Positions 1-6,192 of a stretch of DNA of 41,367 bases are shown piece after piece. Numbering within the stretch: position 1 is the stretch's first letter; every line of letters starts with the position of its first letter. Made by a program: the position numbers and the translations under genes. Origin of the DNA: Flavobacterium sp. (GTDB lineage Bacteria; Bacteroidota; Bacteroidia; Flavobacteriales; Flavobacteriaceae); NCBI GenBank assembly GCA_023259675.1, contig JALRGT010000027.1:1-41367 (forward strand), in the 5' to 3' direction. A model generated the notes under the pieces. The model was not told the origin of the DNA and made no database searches. It saw nothing but the letters and a program-made list of their open reading frames with translations.

Positions 1-225
1 AGACAGACGTTGATTTCCAGAATAAAATCTGGGATGTTACAAGCAAAGAAAAATAATATTCATTGTGGAAGACCAAAAGGTTTTGAGAATACGGATGATT
101 TTTTAAGCAAATACCCCAAGGTAATTGATGGTTTAAAAAGAGGGTTAAGTGTTCGTGAATGTGTAAAGCTGTATGATGTTTCGTTAGGAACGGTTGCTAA
201 AATTAGAAAAATGGCTATTGTATGA
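1..225 (+). CDS. Serine recombinase (resolvase/invertase type), C-terminal end only
   Basis: The reading frame is open from the window edge, so the 5' part of the gene lies outside. The visible 74 residues begin RQTLISRIKSGM, then show the GRPKG motif typical of the linker after helix E in small serine recombinases. A short helix-turn-helix resembling the Hin DNA-binding domain follows (SVRECVKLYDVSLGTVAKI) and the protein ends at once. This is the usual end of a 180-210 aa resolvase or invertase of the Tn3/Hin family, which cuts DNA through an N-terminal Ser that cannot be seen here. Its stop codon overlaps the next ATG (ATGA), so the two are probably co-translated. The family call is secure. 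Whether it acts as an inversion switch, a resolvase or a degraded remnant cannot be told. Confidence 0.8.
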   Translation, partial: RQTLISRIKSGMLQAKKNNIHCGRPKGFENTDDFLSKYPKVIDGLKRGLSVRECVKLYDVSLGTVAKIRKMAIV

Positions 226-506
226 GATTTGTAAACCTAACAAAGATATTCATGGAAATGAAGCAAATGTATGATTCAAAGTCATTTGATTTAACCAGCA
301 ATATGGATGAAGAAATGATGATTGAGTTTTATGTGGATAAAGACATTGAAGTTGATATACCAAAATTAACAATGTCCTTAAAGCGATACATACGTTTTGT
401 ATCCGATTACTTTATTACCAGTGAGAAAGGCAAAATAATAATTTGCATCATTTTTCGAAAAAAGAAGCATCCAATTGACTTTGGGTTTGAATTCAGCTTG
501 AACTAA
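222..506 (+). CDS. Hypothetical protein, 94 aa, coupled to the recombinase end
   Basis: I do not recognise this protein. Its ATG overlaps the stop of the preceding recombinase by ATGA, which suggests translational coupling and is the main reason to accept it. It is acidic in the first half (DEEMMIEFYVDKDIEVD), has no signal peptide, and carries a beta-rich hydrophobic stretch (GKIIICIIFRKKK) near the C-terminus. There is no clear transmembrane segment and no catalytic motif. As part of the mobile element it may be accessory cargo or a small regulator; no function is proposed. Confidence 0.55.
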   Translation: MRFVNLTKIFMEMKQMYDSKSFDLTSNMDEEMMIEFYVDKDIEVDIPKLTMSLKRYIRFVSDYFITSEKGKIIICIIFRKKKHPIDFGFEFSLN

Positions 507-518
507 ATTACATTTAAT

Positions 519-680
519 ATGAAAAAGACCAGAATTATAATAACGCATCAGTTAGAAAAAACCAAACATACTTTTTTGGTTATAAACCCAGATAAATTAT
601 CTCAAATTGAATCTGAAAGAATAATGAAAAAGATGGGTGTTTCTATGCTTTTTGTGAACGGAAAGCTTTATACAGGATAG
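519..680 (+). CDS. Small hypothetical protein, 53 aa
   Basis: A short frame opens with ATG 12 nt after the preceding stop and ends TAG at 678-680. The product starts MKKTRIIITHQLEKTKHT and ends FVNGKLYTG. It has a Lys-rich start and an amphipathic middle, with no signal peptide or membrane segment. The spacing behind the previous gene and the Lys/Ile-rich, host-like codon use support a real gene, but it is short and I know no family for it. It could be the last gene of the small operon that begins with the recombinase before position 1. Confidence 0.45.
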   Translation: MKKTRIIITHQLEKTKHTFLVINPDKLSQIESERIMKKMGVSMLFVNGKLYTG

Positions 681-1097
681 CATGTAAAAATAATTATTGT
701 TATTTATTTGATTTTCAGAGTTTTAATATGTTCGATAAAATTTTTTTCACTATCCCTACTTGCAACCATAGAAAGAAAATAGTACCTTTGTAATAGATTG
801 ATGCACAGGGTATAAACTATATAATGTAGCTCCTGTAACTCTTTTTACTCAGAAACTCGTATGAGGACAGTAAACTGTTTAGACGTATAATTTTATCTAC
901 CACTTTGTCTCCAAAAAGTGGTTTCAGCAAACATCTTTTTTAATTATGGCATTCTATGCCAACGGGGATTCTATGCTTTTTGCATTTTATCTGTGTCTGA
1001 TTCGTCATGGTCGTACGTTTCGGAATGGTCATACTTGACTAAAAAATAATTCTCCCCACTCGAAAAAAAATTGGAGATGAGTGGTTCAGAATGAAAG
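681..1097 (+). ncRNA. Non-coding, hairpin-rich leader upstream of the recombinase module
   Basis: No convincing gene lies in this 417-nt stretch. After the promoter at 760-790 come several inverted repeats. One is an ACAGG/CCTGT stem just after 810. Another is ACCACTTT/AAAGTGGT, with an 8-nt loop, near 898-921. A GGCAT/ATGCC hairpin lies near 948-960. Near 1051-1084, TCTCC/GGAGA and CCACTC/GAGTGG are overlapping stems that cannot both form as simple hairpins. Two near-identical 10-mers, ATGGTCgTAC at 1007-1016 and ATGGTCaTAC at 1025-1034, lie 18 bp apart like a paired protein-binding site. A 30-aa frame at 946-1038 exists but has no support. The stretch may be a long structured 5' leader controlling the recombinase operon, or hold recombinase-binding sites. 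Confidence 0.4.
760..790 (+). promoter_or_regulatory. Predicted flavobacterial promoter of the recombinase module
   Basis: TTG at 760-762, a 20-nt spacer and TACCTTTG at 783-790 match the Bacteroidota consensus TTG / TAnnTTTG with allowed spacing. Transcription would begin near 796, leaving a leader of about 300 nt before the first gene of the module at 1098. Confidence 0.65.
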
Positions 1098-1241
1098 ATG
1101 TTATCTATAACTGAATGCAAAAAAAAATTAAACAGAAACGGTGTACATTTCAATGATGATGAAATTGAAATAATTCGAAGTGTACTATACAATTTGGCAA
1201 CTATTTGCCAAGAAAACATTACAAAAACTAAAAAAATTTAA
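1098..1241 (+). CDS. Small acidic-helix protein, 47 aa, first gene of recombinase module
   Basis: A 47-codon frame starts with ATG at 1098 and ends TAA at 1239-1241, only 4 nt before the next gene's ATG at 1246. The product begins MLSITECKKKLNRNG, then NDDEIEIIRSVLYNLATICQ, and ends in Lys. The pattern of a Gly turn, an acidic helix start and an amphipathic helix looks like a folded two-helix protein rather than random sequence. The close spacing to two recombinase genes suggests one transcript. Its size and place fit a small regulator or a recombination directionality factor for the large serine recombinase, but this is inference. I cannot assign a named family with certainty. Confidence 0.55.
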   Translation: MLSITECKKKLNRNGVHFNDDEIEIIRSVLYNLATICQENITKTKKI

Positions 1242-1245
1242 TAAA

Positions 1246-1620
1246 ATGAAAAACGTAAACAAAAATGTAATACTCTATTGTAGAGCAACACTAAATAAGC
1301 CTAGTGACGTATTTACTATCAAGTATGAACAAGAAAATCGACTTTTGAATTTGTGTGCCATATATGGCTATAATGTTGTAAAAGTATTTACAGATTGCAA
1401 CTCGAAAACAACCAATATTAACAATCAATTGCAAAACATGAAAGAATTTGCAAAAAATAATGCTGAAACAGTATCAGCAGTAATTTGCGAGAGTTTTGAT
1501 AGAATTTCACGAAAATATAAAGAGACACTTGATACTATAATGGACTTCGAAGAAATTGGTATTGATTTAATATCAATTAAACAACTAACAAACAGTAAAA
1601 ACAATTCAAATGAACAATAA
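1246..1620 (+). CDS. Single-domain degenerate serine recombinase homologue (catalytic Ser replaced by Thr)
   Basis: The 124-aa product is only the N-terminal resolvase domain. VILYCRATL (residues 8-16) aligns with VILYCRVST of the neighbouring full recombinase, placing Thr15 where the nucleophilic Ser should be. The DRISRK motif (matching DRFSRN) keeps the two catalytic Arg positions. The segment equivalent to the partner's NRPEWKQL, which holds another catalytic Arg, has become NNQLQNM. The protein stops before the long helix E (EVERDKISSRT in the partner), and has no recombinase, zinc-ribbon or DNA-binding domain. An upstream GTG at 1180 is possible, but the ATG at 1246 is chosen because homology begins there. 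The end overlaps the next gene by 11 nt. It is probably inactive as a nuclease and may modulate its partner. Confidence 0.75.
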   Translation: MKNVNKNVILYCRATLNKPSDVFTIKYEQENRLLNLCAIYGYNVVKVFTDCNSKTTNINNQLQNMKEFAKNNAETVSAVICESFDRISRKYKETLDTIMDFEEIGIDLISIKQLTNSKNNSNEQ

Positions 1621-3214
1621 TACAAATAACAATATAAATGTAATCCTTTACTGTAGAGTAAGTACGGATGAACAGGCTGAAAAAGGATTCAGCTTAAATT
1701 ACCAAGAGGAATCATTGAAAAGATTTTGCTCTGGAATGGAATATAATGTGGTAAAAATATTTAGAGAAGACCATTCAGCTAAAAACTTTAACAGACCAGA
1801 ATGGAAACAATTAAAGTCTTATGCTAAGACCAACAAGAAGGATATTCACAAAGTCCTTTTTTTAAAATGGGATAGGTTTTCTCGTAATATCGAACAGGCA
1901 TTAACATCAATTAGAGAGTTTGATTCTATGGGCATTGAATTGAATTCTTCCGAACAATATCTTGATATGACAAACTGTGATAATAAAATGGTATTGTCGA
2001 TATATTTGACTGCTGGAGAGGTAGAACGAGATAAAATATCAAGTCGTACAATGCTTGGAACATATCAAGCAAAATGTGAAGGTTATTATGCAAGTAGAGC
2101 TCCTTATGGTTATGATAGTCATAGAGACGGAACTAGAGCTCAACGTGGAGTCTCAAAAGGCAAAAGAACAAAACTAGTTCCAAACGAGAATGCTCACTTT
2201 GTCACCAGAGCATATCAAGCAGTAGCTTTAGGCATTGAACCAGCAGAAGTAGTTCGAAAAAGACTTAAAAAAGAAGGTATGTCCTTAGAAAAAAGTTCAT
2301 TCAACCTTATGCTAAAAAATATTGTGTATGCTGGAAAGATTGAAGTACCAGAATTTAAAAAAGAATCTGCGTTCATAGTTGATGGAGTGCATGAACCATT
2401 GATTGACTTAGATACTTTTTTAAAAGTGCAAGAGGTTTTCAAAAATAAACGTTGGAAGGGACTGAAAACAAGCCAAAAAGTGTATGATTTCCCACTGAGA
2501 CAATTTTTAATATGCGAAATTTGTGGAGATACAATAACAGGAAGCTATTCAAGGGGAAGAAACGAAAGATATGGGTACTACCATTGTCGTGGGAAGTGTA
2601 AGACAAGAGTTAGAAAAGAAAAAGTAGAACTAAGAGTAGCCAATTTACTTTCAAGCATACAGATAAATTCTAATGTTAAATCATTGTTTACTGACATTAT
2701 GAAAGATTCTATAAAAAACACTAATAGTCAAAAGTGGATAGATTTGAAAAAGAAAAAAGATAGAAGAAATCAAATAAATGAGCAATTAAACTCAGCAGAT
2801 GATATGCGATTAGCGAATCAATTACCCGCTGATAGATATAATAGTATCGTTGAACGTTATACTTCTGAATTAAAAGGATTAGACCTTGAAATCGAAGCTT
2901 TAGAGCTAAACAACGAAAATGTATTTGATTATTTAGAAACAGGATTAAGTTTGATTGAAAGCCTTGATTTACTATTTAATGAAACAGATAATGAAGGAAA
3001 AAAAATGCTCATTGGTTCACTGTTTACGGATAAGCTTATTTTAGGGAATGAGTGTTGTCGAACCACAAATGTGAATGAAGTAATCAACGTTTTAACCAGA
3101 AGTAGCAAGGGTTTGGAAGGTTCTAAAAAGGGAAAAGCTGTCAAAAATGACAGCCTTTCCTTTAAAGTACCCGGAGCCGGAGTCGAACCGGCACGGTTTC
3201 CCACAGGTGTTTGA
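1610..3214 (+). CDS. Large serine recombinase (integrase)
   Basis: This 534-aa protein has the full large-serine-integrase layout. The resolvase domain comes first (YCRVSTDEQ with Ser18, NRPEWKQL, WDRFSRN, EVERDKISSR). It is followed by the recombinase domain (ASRAPYGYD to about residue 290), a zinc ribbon (ICEICGD ... YHCRGKC, about 300-330) and a coiled-coil-rich segment (about 375-440). Such enzymes join attP and attB through Ser-DNA intermediates and need no high-energy cofactor. It is the last gene of a tight module with the 47-aa protein and the degenerate recombinase. The final 15 residues (from VPGAG) are translated from the antisense strand of a tRNA-Leu gene, and the preceding residues come from the tRNA terminator. 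The native C-terminus in the excised element would therefore differ if crossover occurs in the tRNA. Confidence 0.9.
   Translation: MNNNTNNNINVILYCRVSTDEQAEKGFSLNYQEESLKRFCSGMEYNVVKIFREDHSAKNFNRPEWKQLKSYAKTNKKDIHKVLFLKWDRFSRNIEQALTSIREFDSMGIELNSSEQYLDMTNCDNKMVLSIYLTAGEVERDKISSRTMLGTYQAKCEGYYASRAPYGYDSHRDGTRAQRGVSKGKRTKLVPNENAHFVTRAYQAVALGIEPAEVVRKRLKKEGMSLEKSSFNLMLKNIVYAGKIEVPEFKKESAFIVDGVHEPLIDLDTFLKVQEVFKNKRWKGLKTSQKVYDFPLRQFLICEICGDTITGSYSRGRNERYGYYHCRGKCKTRVRKEKVELRVANLLSSIQINSNVKSLFTDIMKDSIKNTNSQKWIDLKKKKDRRNQINEQLNSADDMRLANQLPADRYNSIVERYTSELKGLDLEIEALELNNENVFDYLETGLSLIESLDLLFNETDNEGKKMLIGSLFTDKLILGNECCRTTNVNEVINVLTRSSKGLEGSKKGKAVKNDSLSFKVPGAGVEPARFPTGV
3125..3160 (-). terminator. Intrinsic terminator of tRNA-Leu, inside the recombinase gene
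   Basis: A 13-bp stem (3131-3143 with 3148-3160, one G-T wobble) closes a 4-nt loop. On the minus strand it is followed by CTTTTTAG. It lies 8 nt beyond the tRNA 3' end, as expected for a tRNA terminator, yet it is also coding sequence for the recombinase tail. Confidence 0.75.
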
Positions 3215-3247
3215 GACCAGCGCGTCTACCAATTCCGCCATCCGGGC
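3168..3247 (-). tRNA. tRNA-Leu (anticodon CAA)
   Basis: The minus strand reads GCCCGGATGGCGGAATTGG at the 5' end, a D-stem GCG/CGC with GGTAGA, an anticodon loop CTCAAAC giving CAA, a short class II variable arm, and a perfect T arm GCCGG-TTCGACT-CCGGC. The acceptor strand TCCGGGT pairs with the first seven bases (first pair G-U) and discriminator A follows. CCA is not encoded, which is common in this phylum. One T-T mismatch is seen in the anticodon stem. The 3' 47 nt overlap the end of the large serine recombinase gene, which marks this tRNA as the likely integration target. Confidence 0.93.
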
Positions 3248-3332
3248 TTAGCAGACCGAGATAATAACAATTATCTCACGCAATAAAGAGCAATTTAGTG
3301 GTAGCTAAAAAGCTTTTTCCTTTAACACGGTG

Positions 3333-3340
3333 CAAATGTA
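3333..3340 (-). promoter_or_regulatory. Predicted -7 box for tRNA-Leu
   Basis: TACATTTG on the minus strand fits TAnnTTTG and lies 86 nt upstream of the tRNA. No clear TTG -33 box is visible. The leader holds a hairpin GAGATAAT/ATTATCTC at 3258-3277. Confidence 0.5.
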
Positions 3341-3406
3341 AAAAATAAAATTAAAAATTCTAATAAAAATACTTAAAATTTTCCTTTCAGAGTTGAATAA
3401 ATTTTC

Positions 3407-3414
3407 TAAATTTG
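3407..3414 (+). promoter_or_regulatory. Predicted -7 box of prs
   Basis: TAAATTTG matches the flavobacterial -7 consensus 49 nt before the prs ATG. The only TTG nearby (3393-3395) is 11 nt upstream of the box, too close for the usual spacing, so the -33 element is unclear. Confidence 0.5.
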
Positions 3415-3463
3415 CACCTCGTTAAAAGACAACACACTAACTAATTACATAACAACAAATTAA

Positions 3464-4405
3464 ATGTCACACAGAGAACCAGAAGCTAAAATTTTTGCGT
3501 GTTCAAATAGTGAATATCTAGCCGAAAAAATTGCAGAGCAATACGGAATACCTTTAGGAAAAGTTACCATGTCTACTTATAGTGACGGTGAATTTCAACC
3601 TTCTTACGAGGAGTCTATCAGAGGATTACGTGTATTTATCGTATGCTCTACTTTTCCAAATGCAGATAATTTAATGGAATTGTTATTGATGATTGATGCC
3701 GCAAAACGTGCATCAGCAAGACACATTACCGCGGTTATGCCTTACTTTGGCTGGGCTAGACAAGACAGAAAAGACAAACCTAGAGTTCCGATAGGAGCTA
3801 AACTGACTGCTAAATTATTAGAAGCAGCCGGAGCAACTAGAGTCATGACAATGGACTTACATGCCGATCAAATTCAAGGATTCTTTGAAAAACCAGTAGA
3901 TCATTTATTTGCTTCCACTATTTTCATACCTTATATCGAAAGTTTAAAATTGGATAACTTAACAATTGCTTCACCAGATATGGGAGGTTCAAAAAGAGCT
4001 TATGCCTATTCTAAATTTTTAGAGTCCGATGTGGTGATTTGTTACAAGCAAAGAAAAGTTGCCAATATCATTGACACAATGGAATTAATTGGTGACGTTG
4101 TTGGTCGCAACGTAATATTGGTAGATGACATGATTGACACCGGTGGTACTTTAGCGAAAGCGGCAGATCTAATGATGGAAAAAGGAGCATTAAGCGTAAG
4201 AGCAATATGCACACATCCAATTCTATCTGGAGGAGCTTATGAAAAAATAGAAAATTCAAAATTATTGGAATTAATTGTTACCGATTCTATTCCATTAAAA
4301 CGTGAATCCAAAAAAATAAGAGTATTAAGTTGCGCCTCCCTTTTTGCGGAAGTAATGCACATGGTACACCATAACAATTCCATTAGCGGAAAATTTATCA
4401 TGTAA
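3464..4405 (+). CDS. prs: Ribose-phosphate pyrophosphokinase
   Basis: The 313-aa protein makes PRPP from ribose 5-phosphate and ATP, feeding purine, pyrimidine, His, Trp and NAD synthesis. Visible signatures are FACSNSEYLAEKIAEQYG and SDGEFQPSYEES near the N-terminus, the ATP-binding YFGWARQDRKDKPR (about residues 97-110), MTMDLHADQIQGFF, and the PRPP loop VDDMIDTGGTL (about 221-231). Length is normal for the family. It has its own promoter box and is followed 78 nt later by rplY, an arrangement also seen in many other bacteria. Confidence 0.97.
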   Translation: MSHREPEAKIFACSNSEYLAEKIAEQYGIPLGKVTMSTYSDGEFQPSYEESIRGLRVFIVCSTFPNADNLMELLLMIDAAKRASARHITAVMPYFGWARQDRKDKPRVPIGAKLTAKLLEAAGATRVMTMDLHADQIQGFFEKPVDHLFASTIFIPYIESLKLDNLTIASPDMGGSKRAYAYSKFLESDVVICYKQRKVANIIDTMELIGDVVGRNVILVDDMIDTGGTLAKAADLMMEKGALSVRAICTHPILSGGAYEKIENSKLLELIVTDSIPLKRESKKIRVLSCASLFAEVMHMVHHNNSISGKFIM

Positions 4406-4483
4406 TCACTATCATCTAAAGGATTAAAACAAAATCCCGAAGACACAAACAAGTATAATTTTTAATAACTATATATTTTTACA

Positions 4484-5095
4484 ATGAAATCAATTACAAT
4501 TAAAGGATCAGAAAGAGAAAGCGTGGGCAAAGTTGCTACTAAAGCCTTACGTAATGCTGGAGCGGTTCCTTGCGTGTTATACGGAGGAGATCAACCAGTG
4601 CATTTTTCAGCAGAAGAAAAAGCATTCAAAAGCTTGGTTTACACTCCAAACGCACACACAGTTGTGATTGAATTGGAGAACGGAAAATCATTCAATGCCG
4701 TTTTACAAGACATTCAAGTACACCCAGTATCAGACAAAATTTTACACATTGACTTCTTTCAATTGTATGCTGATAAAGAAATTACTATGGAAGTTCCTGT
4801 GAAAATCGTTGGAAAATCAAAAGGAGTTATGGCAGGTGGTGATTTACGTTTAAACAACCGTAAATTAAAAGTAAAAGCTTTACCATCAAACCTTCCTGAT
4901 TTTGTTGAAGCGGACATCACTCCACTTGAAATGGGTAACAAATTATACGTTACTAAAGTGCCTACTCCAAATTTCAAAATCATGCACCCAGACAACACTG
5001 TGATTTGTCAAGTGAAGATCTCTCGTGCAGCTATGAAAGCAGCTCAAGAAGCAGCAAAAGCAGCAAAAGCACCTGCAAAAGGAAAGAAAAAATAA
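4484..5095 (+). CDS. rplY: 50S ribosomal protein L25/general stress protein Ctc
   Basis: This 203-aa protein is the long (Ctc) form of L25, which binds 5S rRNA. The N-terminal L25 fold runs over about residues 1-90 ([28 protein letters not shown] and [15 protein letters not shown]). The C-terminal TL5-type beta domain runs to about 180 ([17 protein letters not shown]). The end is an Ala/Lys-rich basic tail ([18 protein letters not shown]). It lies in the same orientation as prs and ends in a clear terminator, so the two may be co-transcribed. Confidence 0.95.
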   Translation: MKSITIKGSERESVGKVATKALRNAGAVPCVLYGGDQPVHFSAEEKAFKSLVYTPNAHTVVIELENGKSFNAVLQDIQVHPVSDKILHIDFFQLYADKEITMEVPVKIVGKSKGVMAGGDLRLNNRKLKVKALPSNLPDFVEADITPLEMGNKLYVTKVPTPNFKIMHPDNTVICQVKISRAAMKAAQEAAKAAKAPAKGKKK

Positions 5096-5117
5096 TTTTT
5101 TTCAAAATATTCAAGAA

Positions 5118-5147
5118 AGCATCAGTTCAACACTGGTGCTTTTTTTT
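5118..5147 (+). terminator. Intrinsic terminator after rplY
   Basis: AGCATCAG pairs with CTGGTGCT (8 bp with one wobble) and is followed by eight T residues. Confidence 0.8.
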
Positions 5148-5189
5148 GCTTTGAAGCGAAAAAATTGGTTTTCATCGGCATACAAAGTT

Positions 5190-5245
5190 CCCGCTATCCA
5201 TTACAATCTGCGTAAAAAAACGCAAGATTTTCATTTCTATCGGGG
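5190..5245. repeat. Palindromic intergenic element
   Basis: The core AATCT-GCGT / ACGC-A-AGATT forms a bulged stem with a six-A loop. It is flanked by CCCGCTATCC on the left and CTATCGGGG on the right, which continue the symmetry. From memory, similar CCCGCTATCC ... CTATCGGGGCT blocks are scattered between genes in Flavobacterium genomes. No coding frame is seen here. Confidence 0.45.
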
Positions 5246-5315
5246 CTAAAAAGCCAACAAAGAGCCATTTTATAAATATTTTTTAATTTTCAATTTAGCC
5301 TTTTTCAAATTAGTT

Positions 5316-5323
5316 TACTTTTG
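5316..5323 (+). promoter_or_regulatory. -7 box that decides the pth start
   Basis: TACTTTTG fits TAnnTTTG exactly. It ends 1 nt before the most upstream ATG of the pth frame (5325), so that ATG is unlikely to be in the mRNA. This favours the ATG at 5388. Confidence 0.6.
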
Positions 5324-5387
5324 CATGATGATAAAATGGATACAAAACCTGTTTTCAGCAACCCAAACAGAAGAAAATACAGATGCT

Positions 5388-5954
5388 ATGAAAAAGTTTT
5401 TAATTGTAGGACTCGGTAACATTGGTGCCGAATACGTCAACACAAGACATAATATTGGTTTTAAAGCTTTGGATTATTTTGCCAGAAAGGAAAGCCTATC
5501 TTTCGAAACTGTAAAACTGGGAGCACTTGCCGAATATAAATTTAAAGGAAGGACATTTCTGCTTTTAAAACCGAATACCTACATGAATTTGAGCGGAAAA
5601 GCGGTAAAATACTGGATGGACAAAGAAAATATTCCATTAGAAAATATCCTAGTTATCACAGATGACTTGAATCTGTCTTTTGGCACCATTCGTATCAAAC
5701 CAAAAGGAAGTGATGGTGGACATAACGGATTAAAAAACATCAACCTAGTTCTCAATACCAATCAATATGCCCGATTCCGTTTTGGAATTAGCGACGAATT
5801 CAAAAAAGGAAAACAAATAGATTACGTTTTAGGTGATTGGGACGAAATTGAAAAGGAAAAACTTCCGGAACGTTTAGAAGTTGCTTCCGAAGTCATCAAA
5901 TCTTTCGGAACGGCAGGTTTAGAAAATACCATGACTACTTTCAATGGTAAATAA
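5388..5954 (+). CDS. pth: Peptidyl-tRNA hydrolase
   Basis: The enzyme cleaves peptidyl-tRNAs dropped from ribosomes. Family motifs are present: FLIVGLGNIG, NTRHNIGF with the catalytic His, KPNTYMNLSG with the substrate-binding Asn, DDLNLSFG, and KGSDGGHNGLKNI. From the chosen ATG (5388) the protein is 188 aa, the usual size. The frame is open for 21 more codons up to 5325, but those encode a non-conserved leader and the upstream ATG nearly touches a promoter -7 box. A database entry may still use 5325. It stands alone after the rplY terminator. Confidence 0.95.
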   Translation: MKKFLIVGLGNIGAEYVNTRHNIGFKALDYFARKESLSFETVKLGALAEYKFKGRTFLLLKPNTYMNLSGKAVKYWMDKENIPLENILVITDDLNLSFGTIRIKPKGSDGGHNGLKNINLVLNTNQYARFRFGISDEFKKGKQIDYVLGDWDEIEKEKLPERLEVASEVIKSFGTAGLENTMTTFNGK

Positions 5955-6151
5955 AAAAAGGCTTTCCCATAGAAATTGATTATATTTTCAAAAAAGACTT
6001 TGTTTCTTTATGCTTGCATAGCTTTTAGCTGTGTTTTAACAATTTTCATGAATTAAGTTTACAAAAACTTAATTGTCATATTCACACTATTTTACTTGTT
6101 TGACTGTATATTATTAAATGTTTATGCTTATTTTTCAAAGATGTGAAAAAT

Positions 6152-6174
6152 ATTTGTATTTTAGTAATACAAAT
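6152..6174. promoter_or_regulatory. Perfect inverted repeat upstream of the TonB-dependent receptor
   Basis: ATTTGTATT and AATACAAAT (9 bp each) flank a 5-nt centre, ending 18 nt before the receptor ATG. No T run follows, so an operator or a translation-blocking hairpin is more likely than a terminator. The regulator is unknown. Confidence 0.4.
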
Positions 6175-6192
6175 CACTAAAAAAATAGCCCG

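Noticed and set aside
946..1038. 30-aa plus-strand frame (starts MAFYANGD) in the leader
   Set aside because: Too short, with hairpins and repeats inside it; kept only as a remark under the leader.
971..1219. 82-aa minus-strand frame in the leader
   Set aside because: It runs antisense to the 47-aa gene and the leader hairpins; the plus strand has the better composition and gene spacing.
3169..3214. VPGAGVEPARF peptide as a conserved protein motif
   Set aside because: This peptide is a well-known translation of an antisense tRNA sequence, so it is not evidence of a protein domain.
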